From the NCBI RefSeq assembly GCF_001522545.3, contig NC_031768.1, positions 2,608,938 through 2,672,937 of the forward strand: 64,000 nt of DNA, in the 5' to 3' direction. Below the pieces are notes generated by a model, which searched no databases, was not told where the DNA came from, and worked only from the letters and a program-made list of their open reading frames with translations. Every line of letters begins with the position of its first letter. Position 1 is the first letter of the stretch. The stretch comes from Parus major. Taxonomy: Eukaryota > Chordata > Aves > Passeriformes > Paridae. Positions 1-17,600 of this stretch are shown here, piece by piece. The translations under genes and the position numbers were made by a program.

Positions 1-1608
1 TGAAAACTTGCACCAACCCCTATATTTATGTTTATTCTATAATAAATAGAATATCTGAGATAGATTTGGGATCTCTTTTGGTCTGGATGAAAAATCTCAG
101 TGCAGTGATTATGGAAAATCCCTGGTGAAGACATGGTTAGACTTGACTCAAAGCAACAAATCTTTCTGCTGATTCAGTGAACTCAAGTGCTCTCACATGC
201 TCTGAAAACTGCTCCAACTCAGGATCTCGGCATCTTGAGACAAAAAAATGTCCTCTGGGCAGCAGCAAAGCCTTCCAAAATGCTGTGTTTTACCATCAAA
301 ATGGTTTTGTGCCATAAAAAACTCCTTCTCCACCAGCAAATTTCCTGTCCTCCCCCTTGACAGAGCTGTACAACTTTTAAACTTGTAGGAAGAGAAGATA
401 AACCATAATCTGTGCTCAAAATGCTTTATAGAGAGCAGATACTTCCTTTCTCAGCACAATTATTGGTCTCTGAGTCTGCAGTGGAAGAACTGATTTAACT
501 GACCTTAAACCATAAGCCAAGGTGCTCTGTGCTAGCAAGGGAATTTGGATTTATATCAATCCCTCTGCCTTTCTCCAACCTTTCTTCCCACACATCCACA
601 AAAAGAGTTGGAGGACCCTGTCACTCATTTTGCCTGGGCTTGGAGTGACCATGTGTATTTGAGTTCCCCCAGCCCTGGTCTTTATTGCAATCTTATGAAC
701 TCAGAAGTTTTCCAGCAATCTGTGGCTCAAAACTCATGGAGAAAATTACATTTCTTCCTTGACAGATTCTGACTGTTCCAGGGTCTCTTAAACACCAGGC
801 CTTCAGGCTCACAGTAATGAAAAAAAGCAAGATTTTCCAGCCTGGAGAACAGAAGGGAGCTACCCCAGCACAAATAATACTTTTTTACAAGATCTCCCAG
901 CCTGAGCTGACTGTAATTACACGACATCTATGGAAAACACAGTTGCTGCCTGATGCCACCACCTGCTTGGAATATCCTCTTTATATCAGCATGGTTTCAT
1001 CATTTCCTTGTAGTGTGATGCCATGGGGTCTCATGAGAAAGGCTTTATAACACATATTACAAATGCCAGCATGGATTAATGGCACAACCTGCATTTTCTG
1101 GGCTTTCATGGCCCCAGTTGCACACAAAGTGCCATTTTTGTGCCACTACACCTGTTCCTCCTGCTATTTTCTTCACCTTTTGTCCAAACAACCTACAGGT
1201 ATGGTGTGTATTTTGCCCATTTAAGTAAGTTATGGCCATCCTCTATGAAATTGCTTTAAAATGGATTTTTCCTTATCTTCTCCAGTCCTGCAGTATGTAG
1301 AATAGCACAGATAAGGTTTCCTGTGCTGCATGGTGCTGTTTTCACCTGGAAGGTGTCTGGCTGAAGGGCACTGCTCCCCCTGTGGTATCCCTGTGCTGGC
1401 TTTTTTGGGGCCTGAAGCTGAAGGATGCTAATCCAGCTGCCTCAGCACTGCCTGGAGGATTCCATGGGCTCCCATGGATGTGTCCCTCCTGCATCCCTGA
1501 AGGATGAAGATTTTGGTGTCCTCACATCTCCCAGGTGCCTGGGGGAAACTGAGGGTGTGCTGTGGGAGGAGAGAGGTTACCTGACATGGATGGGATCGAT
1601 AAAATATT
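1..1608. other. KCNJ6 intron, unique sequence
   Basis: No exon, RNA gene or recognisable repeat was seen. Short open frames on both strands lack family resemblance and look like chance. By position this is the intron downstream (3' on the minus strand) of the KCNJ6 exon, provided the C-terminal exon lies outside the window. Confidence 0.5.
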
Positions 1609-1610
1609 GT

Positions 1611-1845
1611 ACAATCATGGAATGGGTTGGGTTGGAAGGGATTTAAAGCTCATCCCATCCCAGCCCTGCCATGGCAGGGACACCTCCCACTGTCCCAGGA
1701 GCTCCCAATGTCCAGCCTGGCCTTGGGCACTGCCAGGGATCCAGGGGCAGCCCCAGCTGCTCTGGCAATTCCATCCCAGCCCCTGCCCACCCTGCCAGGG
1801 AACAATCCCTGCCCAAGATCCCATCCAACCCTATTCTCTCCCTTT
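1611..1845 (-). mobile_element. CR1 LINE fragment, 3' end (core copy A)
   Basis: The block opens on the plus strand with the reverse complement of a CR1 3' end (ATCATGGAATGG then GGTTGGAAGGGA). Positions 1666-1819 carry the 154-bp core found in six other places in the window. After the core the sequence degrades into a T-rich stretch near 1850. The copy is 5'-truncated, as usual for CR1, and carries no reverse transcriptase domain. Confidence 0.85.
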
Positions 1846-4800
1846 CTTTTAATTTTTTTTTTTAGTTCTTTCACCTTTTTCCTCAGTCACACACCATCCC
1901 CTTTCCCTCGGCACAAATCAACCAAGAATTTTCACCTCAGTCTTGTTGCATCCCTGGGGATTTGTTTCAGCTCCCAAATAAAGAACAGGCTGATTTTGTG
2001 CTCCCCTCACGCTGGTTTCCATGTCCCAGTGGATAAAGGTGGAAATCAGAGGTGGTTGAAGAGTGAGGGTTCAATGGCACCGACTCCTCGTGCCCTGGCT
2101 GTGCTGCAGACCTCGGGGGGAAGGTGCTGGATAGAAATTGCTCTGATTATTTAAAGCTCTCTGTGTATTTGATTTTGGCCACATCAGTAAAGCCTCACTG
2201 GTGTCTTTTGAGCATCAGAGGGCCTTTCCAGCATCAGAGGCTCTTCAGAAGACTACTCTGAAATATTAGGATTCTCTGTCTACTGAGTCCTGCTAGCAAG
2301 AAGTGAAAGAGCTTAATCTGCACAAAAAACAATTCCAGAGTAACTCCTGGAAATGTTTTAATTTGATTTCTCTTTCTTACCATGTTATTCTGTTCTGTGG
2401 GGTGTGATATTTGCACAATATAATGAAAAGAGTTTTAGGAGAGACATGAGCTCTGTCTTGGCTGCCACGAAGAGAATCAGCCCTGAGATCTGTGTTTTCA
2501 GGAAGCTCTGCTCCAGTTCTGTTGTGTTTCCAATGGAATTCTTAGCCCATGTTTGTCATGGGCCTGCTAAACCTGCTGGAATTTTGGCTTTTGGCTCCTT
2601 TCTTTACAGCAGATTAAGCATCAAAGCACAGATGACAGATGGAAAGTGTGGTGGGAGGGATGAACTCAGACCCCAAGGAAGGGAGGAAGAGGAAGGAGAA
2701 TTTCCATGGACTGAGAAGCTTTGTCCATTCCAGTGTCTCTATTTCCCACAGATGGTTTGTACAATGAAATATTCCAGGTTTGTTGGGTCTGTCCTCGAGG
2801 AATGGCTCTTTCCAGCCATCTGCAGAAGGGACAGTGGAGTGGAGAAGAGAGAACTCAGGGCTGCAGGACAGATTTCCTGAGGGAAGGACACCCTGTGGGG
2901 ATCCACCCTTCCTCCCATGGCTGTGAAGTCACGTCAGATGTAAAGCCAAAACTCTCAGTGTGGGTACTTTATCTAGATTATAAACATTCACCTGCTTCTA
3001 ATCTTCCATTTGCCTCTTAATTAGAGCCTTAATTGCTTCTTCTCTGAGACCATTAAGGAGCTGACAGGCACTGCACAGCTCAATTTGGTCCTTCAGGGTT
3101 CTAATTCAGAGGCCACCAGAGACTGACTCCTACTCCACAGGTTTGGGAGGGCTTTGGACCAGGCTCCAAACTGTACATTAAACCTTGGATCCACACTGAG
3201 AGGGGATGGTTTTGGACTGAATTTCTATCACTGGTGGCTTTTGAATGCTTGATGGGTATTTTATATCCCTTTGGAGGATAAAGAAAGATGCAGCAATGTT
3301 AAAATTCGTGTTTTAGGTCTTAAACGTTGGATCTTGACTAATTATGAGGGGTTTAAAATCCTGGTTTAGTTGTGATCAAGCCCTGATGGGAGTGGCTTAA
3401 GGAAGAGATTTAGCCCTTGACTCACGGCAGGAGAAGAGCATTTTCCTTAAAATGCAAAGCAAAACCTCCTCCCCTTCACAGCTGTAGAGCCTTTGAGGCA
3501 GATTTTTGGCCAGACAAGAACCTTTGACTGCCTCAAAACCTTTGGCTTTGGACTCTTCTACACTTTTTCACGGCATCTGTCATAGCCCTATTGGCAGTTA
3601 GAGACTCATTGCTGCACTTAATATCTGAAAAAATGGCTAATTTGTTGTCTTCCCACTGGAAAAGGAGATTAATGTATAAAAAATTGGAAAACAATGAAAA
3701 TGGATGGAGGTTTTTCCCACTCTGGAGATCTAAGTATAATAAATTAATACTTCTTATGCAAGGTTGCAAAAAAAAAAAAAGAAAAGAAAAAAAAAAAAGA
3801 AGCTAATGGCTGGTTAAAAAAAGTGCCAGCACAATTTAATTGGAGTGGCTGACTCATAAACCTTTTAATCGTTTTTGTTCTGGTGGTGCCTGGCAGCTCT
3901 GCCACAGTCAGATGGATTTTTTTTCTTTTTTTTTAAGGGAAGCCCCTCTCCCTCTCCAGTTCACATTGGTCTGCTCCAGCCAGAAATATGGAATCAGAGT
4001 TATCAACCTTGATGTTGCTTAAGGCTCCCCCCAAAAAGTCTGGGATGTCTTGTTAGACACAGTTTGTGATGATGGTGACAATAAACAATGGTAATAATGA
4101 CAATTCAGCGATTGTTTGCAGATGGGTTTTTGCTGGCAGATGGAATCACAGGGAGCCTGTTCCAGGGAGAGAGGAGCAGGCAATCCATGGCCAATCTGTG
4201 GTGGACACTCATCTCAACCTCCAGAGGGGCAGAAAGATGCCAAAGATGCATAAACTACAATTTCTTCCATGGTGACAGAGGAGAACAATGAAAGCTCTGA
4301 GCTAGGCCATGAATTTTTCAAAGCCATTCAATTCTTCACTATAAAAAACCAAGGAGGAACCAGCTTGGAGTTTTATAATCACAGGCAAATTTAGGCTGGA
4401 GGGGATTTCTATCCACTTTTGTGATATCAGGCTCATCCTGGTATCCTCTTGGATAGCCTCACCCTCTCCCAACTCTGTTTATTACATCTCTGAATTCCCA
4501 GAAAAATCCCTGGAGCTTTGGCTCCCCTTTTAGCCTTGGTCACTGCCATGGAGTTTCCTCCAGAGGAGATTTTGGCTGCTCTGACCCCACTTTGCTCCTG
4601 GTGGGAGACAAATCCCGATCAGACCTGCCAGGGGAAATTGTTTGTCCAGTTCATCACTTTGTAAATTCAAACTGCTGGGAGAAGCCTGGGAGGAGCCTAC
4701 AAAATACCTCAGAGTGTGAATTACCCTCCCCACTACTCATTTCTGAGAAATTCATGGAATTCAGCCAGATATTCCCTCTGAATTCATTTTTCTTAATCAA

Positions 4801-6415
4801 ATTTTAGCATTCCTCAGATATCTTCAACATCTTTCTCATAAGCTCTGGAGATTTGGTTTTGGAGAACTCCTTTCTTTTTTTGCTTTGTTTCGAATGTTTC
4901 TTTAAATCAGGTTTCTTCCTGGTCTAAGAATGAGATATCTCAAATTCAACAATCCTGTATTTATTAAAATAATATTTTTTTTAAACTAAAAGTTTATGTC
5001 ATTCTACAGAAATCCCAACTAAGGAAAATTGCCAAAATTGGGAAGAAAAGAAATCTTGGAGAGCACTGTGACTTTCTTGAAATCATTTTTGGGAATACTG
5101 GGAATGAAGCGAGCAAGAGCACGGCAGTGAGTCCAAACTTTGTCAGATTTTCTTTGGAATGCTGTGATTGAGACCACTGAGATCCCTGCAATTCTTTGTG
5201 ATTTGTTTTTCCTTAAACCCCTTGGGGACTTTTTTTCAGAGGCTGTGGGAATCTGAGGATCTGTGCCACAATGGGAGATTTTAGTGCTGCTTTCTAGGAG
5301 AAAAAAAATTTAAACTCATAAATTTTCTGTATTTTTTTCCATGTATTTTATGTAGCCAGTGGTGATTCTGCAGTCCATAGCCTTGTTCTTTTTTAATCTA
5401 TTAACTGCTGAGTTTGAATTTCTGGTTTAATTCACAACTTTGCTCAGTCTTTAAACTTCTAGGTCACTTTTGGCTTTACAGCTGCTGCTGTAAAGAATTT
5501 TGAGTTTTGTGAAAACTTCCTGCTGAAGGTGAATAATCTTCCTGCTCACATTCTTTAGAAACTGATGTAAATATTTGTGATATTAGAGTGGCCTTCTGGT
5601 TTTCAGGAAGTGTAATGCAAAGTGTTTATCCTTCATTACAATTCAGGGAGACAGAAGGAAACAATATTCTACAGCTGGAAGTGAATTAGCACCAATGGGA
5701 GATGTGAAAAGGTCTTTTAGAAATATGGGAGGGAGCAGAGTTCTCCAAAAATACATCCCAGCATTTTGAACTGCAGGCTACCCAGACAGACTTCATATCT
5801 TGAGATCAGACTGAGCAAACAAGGTAATCAGCATGAAGGAATCAGTTCAGTCCAGCAAAATTCCCGGGGTGAGACCCTGCCCTGACTCAAATCCCTGCCT
5901 GGGGTTTCACTGCCATCATCTCCAGGCAGGTGACAACCTCAGGTGGCCAAAAGTGAAAGTCTAAAATTAGAAATACCAGCAAAATATTTCCTTTTCCAGG
6001 AAAACATGACCCTTTTTTTACACCATTCCCAGAGCACGGGGAGAAGCTGAGTGTGGCTGAGCTGAAGCTGAGCACGCTCAAGTTGCTGGTGTCATCTTGG
6101 GAAGTGCTCTGGAATGGAAAAGGCACTTCAGTGGCCCCCAGCACATCTCCAAGGGGCTCAGGAATCACATCTGCACTTGGAGAGCAGGTGGAACGTGTTC
6201 AGTGAGCTAATCCTGCCTGGGGAATCCTCTGACCTGGATTAGGCTGAGGTGCCCTTTGCAGAGAATCCTCCCTTTGCTTCTGTCAGGTGGGGATCGTGTG
6301 GGACACGGGCCCTGGTCCCTCCTGTCATCCCTTGGGGTCTGAGCTGGGTCTGGAGCTCCAAGGACTGTGTTTCTGGGCTAAAACTGCTGGAAAACTCGCC
6401 TGAAATGATGCTGGA
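1846..6415. other. KCNJ6 intron, unique sequence with an A-rich tract
   Basis: Mostly unique AT-rich intron. A simple A-rich tract lies at 3768-3799. No coding exon was identified; the searched-for C-terminal KCNJ6 exon (residues after VEATG, ending in a PDZ-binding tail) was not recognised on the minus strand. Confidence 0.5.
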
Positions 6416-6417
6416 AG

Positions 6418-6598
6418 GAGAGTTTAAGTGTCTGGAATCACCAGGATTCTAGGAAGAGTTTAAGTGTGTAGAATTGCAGGATTTTAGGAAGAGTTTAATG
6501 TCTGCAATCACAGGATTTGAAGAACAGTTTAAGTGTGTAGAATCATGGGATTTTAGGAAGAGTTAAGGTGTCTGGAATCACAGGATTCTAGGAAGACT
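6418..6598. repeat. Minisatellite, about 35-bp unit, five copies
   Basis: Five imperfect units begin at about 6422, 6458, 6493, 6527 and 6562 (spacing 34-36 bp). Each has the order GTTTAAGTGT, a GGAATCA-like segment, CAGGATT and TAGGAAGA. The units differ by several substitutions and small indels, so the array is not recent. No gene overlaps it. Confidence 0.85.
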
Positions 6599-6599
6599 C

Positions 6600-9590
6600 T
6601 GCTGATCATTGATGGGGGTGCCAGCCCAGCTTCCCACTGTGACTTTCTGCTTGGAAAACAGGAGCAGGACCGGAGTTAAAGCAAATTTTGGGGTCCTGTC
6701 ATTCCTCTGGCCATGGAAATCATGAGCCCTGCAGTGGATAATATGTGTAGGCTCAGGAGTGATGAGCAAAGACAGGATTTTGGGACACCTCTCTGTGCTT
6801 GTTCCTGGTTTAGGAAGGAGCAGTGTCAACAGTGGAGGTCTGTGAGGGTGTGGAAAAAACTGGAACCTTTCTCCATGCCCAGAGAGACTTTGGAGGGATT
6901 GCAAAGACAGGAGGTGGAAAACGAAGCTCTTCTTGGGCAAGTCTGATATGTGATCAGCACAGAATTATTTCTAATATCTGATCTGTTAGGTAATCCCTAA
7001 ATACCTGTCTTGTTGAGCTCTTACCTTTCAATATGAGTTACTGCTTGAATAAGAATATTACATTTGAACATTTAGGGGTGAGGGAGCAGCTGGAGTTGTG
7101 AAGAGCTGAGGAAGTAATTGGGGAGAAAGGTGTGAAAGATGGACAAAAAACCATTATCAAACATTCATAACAGGTTTGCAAAGTACAGCACTACCCAGAG
7201 AATAAAGCTGTTGAACAAATGTGTAATCCCTTTCCCCTGAAAGCGAGATACAGCAAAATTGTAGTTGAAATACTCCTAATCAGCATCTCTCTTTATTTCC
7301 CACAAACATTGCTCCCTGATTTCTTGCTATTCCTCGTAGTTTTGACTATTGTGAAATTGTAATTGCCTCCTTTAAGTCTTACAGTCCTCTTCAGCAATAA
7401 AACTCATCTTTTTCACCTGTGGAGAAATCTTCCCGAAGGAAACATCCCAATGAGGTGGGAATGCCTTTCCCTGCTGCCATTTAGAACTCCCCTCCTGCTA
7501 ATGCCTCTGATTTTCTGTGTTAGAATAGATAACAACAAAATGCTTTGTTAGAATCAGTAAAATTAAAGTGGGATAGAAGTGAAAAGAATTGCTGGCAACT
7601 CCAGGGAAGTGGGGATGTGTGAGATGTTAAACCTTGTTCAAGTCTCACACCCAGCAGCAGGAGATGTTAAAACACTTAAAATAGAAAGGAAAGCTGCAGA
7701 ATGGAGAGCCCATGTGTTCTCATTGTTCCTGGAATGAAGATGATCCAGTTTGGAGCAGAAGCCACTCACTCCTGACGCTGCTTATACTGCCTTGGTCACA
7801 TCCTGGAGCACAATGAAATCCACTTTTGTTCTTTGTCTTGCAGAAACACTCAGGTTGAGAGAAATCCTGTTTTTTTTTTTCTTCTTTTCACCTGCATCCC
7901 CTTAAGGAACAGTTGCAGAGGACAAATATTACTTCTTTGAAGAGCAGTAGAAAATTCAAGTGAGAAACTCTAACCCCAGCAATGTTTATTTGGAAAGAGA
8001 ACAAAATCTACTGAGAGGTTTTGAAGGGTTGAAACTGCTTAAATCCATATCAGAAGGAGATATTTGCTAGGACTGGGCAAGGTTAAGGGGTAAATACGGC
8101 AATTCATCCGAGAGAAATCAAACCCACAATAAATCAGTCAAAGGGGCTGCAGTGAAGAGGGGAACAGCTTTATACAATATTTGTCTGGTTGATAGCACTG
8201 TTTACAGTATGAATAACCATCCAAGTGAGCATTTTATTGCTTTGCACTCATATTTTCCACAGCTGGTGTGTGTGTGGTTGTTTCTGTAGCTGTAAAACCT
8301 TCTGCAGATGCTGCTCTCAAAGCTGCCCATGTGTCAGAATTATAAATGCACCCTATTCCGAGTTTATTTGTAAAATTATCCCTCTGAACCTCAAGTTCTC
8401 CATCTGGCTTTGCTGCTTGTTTTTTTGACAGTTACAAATGCGCAGGTCATTTCCTTTCCTTGGAGCTGTTCAATGATCAAATGTTTATTTTTAGGCAGAG
8501 GGAATTGCCAGAGTGTCACCAAGTGCACCCCACTGGCCAGATAAAACTTCACAAGACTTGTTCAGAATTTTCCTCTTTCTCACCATTTTTTCCCCCTTTT
8601 TTTTAAATCTCTCTCTCTCTGAGTTTTTCTCTCAGTTTCTCTTGCTATTGTACCCTACCTGACCTTCTCACTACACCTCCCAAATTTAAAAGGCTTTCCT
8701 TTTCTTCTTATGGGTCTATTTCCTTATCAGAATCATACATTTGCAAGTCTTGGTTATTTTTTTAAAATACCTACCTTCCTTATGATGATAAGACTTCCCT
8801 TAGAAATAGATTTCACCAGATGAAAAAGGCTTAAAAATTTTAAGCCTATGGCTAGGATTTAATTATCATAAAATATTCTTAACTGTAGATTTTATTACAT
8901 TTAAAACTCTGGGAAATGGGGGCTGCAAAATGTGGAAATACTGGATGTGTCCTCCAGCTGAAGTTTGGTTGGATTTTTTTCCTCCCATTCCTCAAAGCTC
9001 CTCAGTGGTTCCACAGCAGCCTAATATGCTTTTGTTGTCCCAAAATCCATGATTTTGGACCCTTGAGAGATGACCACCACCATCAGGAAAAGCACAGAGA
9101 TAAATCTTTGCAAAAGTTTTATCCTTCGAATCCAAAGAGATATTTATGAATGCTGTTGTAAATAAATAAAGAAAAAAAAAAATGCATATTTTTTATGCAT
9201 TCATAGCAAATATTTTTAAAAAGCAGCCTTATTTTGAGTGTTTGATGATGCTGGATGAAGGAGTCAGATTGACTTTGTGTGTTTGGAAAATGCCTTGCTG
9301 AGGATTCTGCCCTCAAAGTAATTTTCATGGTAGAAAGAATGAGAATAACCAAGGTGTAGGGATTCTCCCTGGGATAATACTTTGTTATCTGCCTTAGTAA
9401 AAACACATCCACTTCTTTTTGCATCTCAGGAAGTCATGGCAATGCTTCCATGGAGAATTAAAGGGCCCTTGAACTTTCTGCTGAATTTTAATTTGGTTTG
9501 TTATTTTAATGTCATTTAATAAAATGCATTATTCTTAATTTCCTGTCCTAACATGATGCAGAATTCATAGAAATTGTGTTTCATACAGTT
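6600..9590. other. KCNJ6 intron, unique sequence
   Basis: No supported gene or transposon. A pyrimidine-rich patch with a short CT repeat lies at about 8570-8640. Open frames of 60-120 codons occur on both strands but match nothing I recognise. Confidence 0.5.
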
Positions 9591-9593
9591 ATG

Positions 9594-9745
9594 ATGTGGT
9601 TATCATATATATTATATATACACTATATTAAATACACAATATTTAATATGCAATATGCAATATTGTATATTTAATATATAAAATATTATATATTTATTGT
9701 GTATGATATAACATTATATAATATCACATAGTATTATTATTTGTA
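9594..9745. repeat. AT-rich low-complexity block
   Basis: About 150 bp made almost wholly of A and T, with many TATATA and AATATT motifs and short inverted repeats (for example CAATATGCAATATTG). It probably melts or folds easily. No function can be assigned. Confidence 0.7.
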
Positions 9746-13392
<3,647 letters not shown>

Positions 13393-14364
13393 TCATTATT
13401 CCTCTTATTATTGCTCTAAGTCAATACACAACCTTCTCCTGTGTTAATCAATAAAATGATCATACTTGTTCTTTGCTAACACAAAAACCACACGATGCCA
13501 CCCTCGTTTTATTGCTACACAGAAACAAAATGAAAGAAAACTCTCGTTCCTTATCAGGTCATCCTATCCATACCCATATTTAAATTCCACGAGATGGGTT
13601 TAAGAAGATATTCCTTCCCTCCTCGCCCCTTCGCGGTTTAATGAATGAAATTTTTTATGCACCAAAAAAGATCTTACGGAGATAAAAGACATAAATGAGG
13701 GAATAGATTCACTTGGGGGTGAGCAGAGAAAATGAGCTATTGTTATAAGCTATTTTTTTCCATCAATTGCATTGCTGTGGGGAAAGTATTACATAAGTAC
13801 AAGGAGGTTGTTTTTTCTTCAAAAAAAAGCCAACAGTTTTTAGAAAGAACCAATCCTCCTCTTGTTGAAGGAAAGTTGTAATATCTATCAAGAGCAATTC
13901 AAGCACACTTCCACAGAAAATCAATATCTTGCTGGTAATGAGGCAGGGAATTGTGTGTCCTTCTCCCAGCAACGTACAACCCATGGTACTTCAGATTTCA
14001 TTTGAATTCACTGTGCCTGTGGCCTTTAATTCAAGTGTACCTTGTCCTCTAATGATCTGGGCCTTTTTATTTTTTTTTAGTTTCCCAGCCTTTGAAGATA
14101 AATAGCTTTATTATGGTTGTGTGCCATAGATAAAGAGTGTACTGAGGAGGAGAGTGGTTTCATCGAATGTGTTTTGCATGGAGGACATGGTGAGGTCTGG
14201 GGTAATTGTTGTTTTCAACTGAAATCTTTCTGTTTTCTGGGGCTTCTTCCTGCAGGAATTTCAGCTCTTGAATTCCTAATTCTTTCTCTCTGCTGTCATT
14301 CTTCTGCCATACTGTAAAGGGAAAAGTCTTCTGGTGGGTCTGTCCAGGCGCTTGACTCTGAATA
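13393..14364. other. KCNJ6 intron upstream of the exon
   Basis: AT-rich intron with no recognisable repeat. The small first coding exon of KCNJ6 (only a few residues in mammals) was not found here or elsewhere, but such a short exon could be missed by eye. Confidence 0.5.
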
Positions 14365-14365
14365 C

Positions 14366-14600
14366 AGAATTACAGAATGGTTTGGGTGGGAAGGGACCTT
14401 AAAATCACCCAGTCCCCACCTCATGCCTTGGGCAGGGACACCTTCCACTGTCCCAGACTGCTCCAAGCCCTGTCCAACCTGGCCTTGGACACTTCCAGGG
14501 ATGGGGCAGCCACAGCTTCTCTGGGCACCCTGTGCCAGGGCCTCATTACTCTCACAGTGAAGTGAGATTGGGATTTCTTCCCAATATCCCATGTAAAAAG
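14366..14600 (-). mobile_element. CR1 LINE fragment, 3' end
   Basis: Opens on the plus strand with AGAATTACAGAATGG, GGGAAGGGACCTTAAAATCA and continues through the CR1 landmarks GGGCAGGGACACCTTCCACT and CCAACCTGGCCTTGGACACT to CAATATCCCATGTA. This is an ordinary diverged copy: it lacks the 154-bp identical core seen in seven other copies. Confidence 0.85.
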
Positions 14601-17600
14601 CAGCACTGCTGTGATTTTGTACCATTCTTTATGGAGTGTTGCATAAGGGGCTGCTCTCAGCGGGTCATGGTGGCTCTAAAAGCATTTTTCACTCTTAGAA
14701 ACATTGCAGCAGATCCTGTGTGGAGTCTTACAGCACCTGTAGCTCTTGCAAGATGTGCAGGTTCATCCCTGCAGAAAAAGATTACAGACCCTTGCAGAGT
14801 TTTATTGAAATACAGGGAGGAAGAAAGGGTTGTAGCCCAGTTGTCTTTCCTCCTGACCTGCTCCTCTTTCAAAGAAAGTCCCAAAGCCCTACAGTAGCAC
14901 CGAATCTGAGAGCAATTCCATGTTTTAAGGCTGTGCCCCCCATCCTGTCACCTTTTCAGTTTGCTGTGTGTCTCAGCAGAGCGTTACCAGCGCTGATGGC
15001 AGTGGCAGCACTGGGAGCTGTGTCACAGGGCCCTCAGTTCTGAATGAACTGCCCCAGTCAGTGACAGAGTCCCTGCCTGAATTATCCCTGATGCTGGGGA
15101 GTGCATGACAAAACACAATCAAAAGGCAGTGCAGGGCCCTTGTGAGGCAGACTTAAGCCAAAACCAGAAAATCTGAAGTTAAGGCTTCACACTTTTTGCT
15201 CAGCTCTCCATTGTGCCTAAGGAAATTCCAGTCCACAGGAGTTATCAAGTCACTGCAGCAACAGAATCTTCAAATTATTATGAACAACCTATGAAGGCTC
15301 TGGCTTTTGAGGCTTTATGTTAAACTACTAATGCTGATATAATGGGGTTCATTATCTTCCAGGCATTATGAATAATTCGCTTTCCCCTCCCAGTCAGAGC
15401 CTGGCATGGACACAGAGACCAGGAGTGGGAGAATCCTGCTGGTTTAGAGAATATTCCTTACTCCTGGCCCTCTGTTAAAGGGAATCATGTCCCAGACCTC
15501 CCTGTCTGAGCATCTCTTACCAGAAATTATCCTAAAAGGGGACCCAGGTGCTGATTTTATTCCTGGCAGCAGGAGGGATGTGAAGGGACATCCAGGGCTG
15601 CCCTCCCACCACAGCACTCCATACAGTGTTTTATTTCCTATGGAAGTACTTTGAGCAGTGAAACACATTTTATTCAGACAGCAAATTTGTACTGATGCTT
15701 TCCAAATGATTTTTGTGGGTTTGTGCATCACAACCAGCCTGACCAGTCTTTCACAGCATGAGGGAAGGGCCACATTTTATCAAGTGTCCAGAGGTTTTGC
15801 AGGAGCAGGGAGCTGCTGTCACAGTAAGTGGGATCAGAATGTGACAATTCCAATGTGGGAAGGTTTTTCTTAACCTGGAGAAGTTGTAGTGGAGCTGATT
15901 CTCATCTGGCTTTGTAAGGGGGCAGCTTTGGACAACAAACCCAGTGTTCAACCAAAATCTCTCTCATTACAGCATTTATTTGACATTCTTGCAGACATTT
16001 CAGTCTTCCTGAGGACATCTGGCCATTTATAAACTCTCCAGGCTTTTCCCAGCGCTGTCATTTCTCAACTGCCAGTCTCTGAGAGGAAAAATTGAGGTCA
16101 ATTTTTTTGTCTTTTTCTCTTTTTTTTTTTGCAAGATGCCCTTTCCTTCTTTCCCCCACCCAGTCCTGCTATGAATGAATTCCTTTTGTGGAAAGGTTTC
16201 TAGATCAGAATCACAGTTTGTTACCCTCTCCTGGACTGAGTTTTCACTCCAGAGAGAAACTTGGGAGCAGCAATTCCCGAAATAAGTGATCCAAAGGTTA
16301 TGCATCTGTGTGTTTCCATGGGAATGCTTGATGAATAAGTTTTAAACACATGGCAGGATCCCTGCTCACCACTGAGGCTGAGGAACAGCCACATACTGTC
16401 AGCGCCTTTGCCACAAAATACTTGGACTAATTATATTTTTACTTGATATCAACCCAATTAACTTCTGCTGTTTCTTTCGTCTTATTTTCCTTTTGGTTAC
16501 ATAATGGCTGTCATGGATCCAGGAACAGGGGAGTCAGTAGCTGCAGCCTCACTTGAGAGCTATTTTTGCTCTCTCTGCTTTTCTTCCTGACAAAAATGTG
16601 TATATATTATTAATCTGCTCTGCATGAAAAAAAAAAAGGTATTTCTGAACTCTTCCTCCTCTCCCAGTAAACATTATGTTTGTTTGAACACGACAGCCAG
16701 GTAATGAGGACAATTTAGAGGATTCTGCTCAAACAATCCACTTTGGTTACTCTCTTAGGCAAAACCTACAAGACATATGAGATTTCAGTGATTTGTTTAA
16801 TTTCCCAGCAAATGACAAGGAGTTCTCCTAAATAAGTCCCTGAATTGTTCACTTGTGTCCTGGCTCTGGTCAAATTAGCAAATTAATCTTGTCCAGGCCT
16901 ATTATTTAGATTGGAGGGTAAAGAGTGGTGCAACCCACAGTTGGATTATTGAACTCCAATTGTTTTCCAGGCAGGTGAGTGTCATACAACCTGCCAAACA
17001 GGAATAATCTGTGTCCTGAAACGGAGCCAGGAATTGTGTGTGCTCAGTTCTGCACTGGTCCAAACCATGCCAGGGGCTTTTCTGGAAATTTCACCCTGCG
17101 GGGGGTTGTGTGCCAGTGCTCAGAACATTTTATTTCCTAGTAAAATTGCAGCAAATGTTGTTGTCATGTTCTTGTCTACTCCAAAGCAGCACTGGAAAGA
17201 CACAGTCCTGATTTTCCAAGCACATCCTTTTATTTAGAGCCTGTAGAACAACGTGAAACCAGTGTCAACAACAAAACAGGACAGGACACACACTCTCCCT
17301 TTGAGGCTGTGAATGTAACACATCAATTTAACCCTAAAGCAATCATTTTACCATCAACAATGTGATTTTTTGGTGTGTTTTGGTAGTGCTGCAGAGAACT
17401 TGTGGTGCTGTGCAAACACAGAACAAAAGGAGGAGTATGAAGGGCCTGCTTGTGCAATTTAAGTACTGTAAGCCTATACTGGTTGTGTATGATTTGCAAA
17501 ATAATGAGGAGTTTGAACAGAGAATATTGCAAATTATAACTGACCTTTCTGTAACAGAAGCTGACCTAGAAAGTTCAGTGGATGTTTCGCTGTCATTCAG

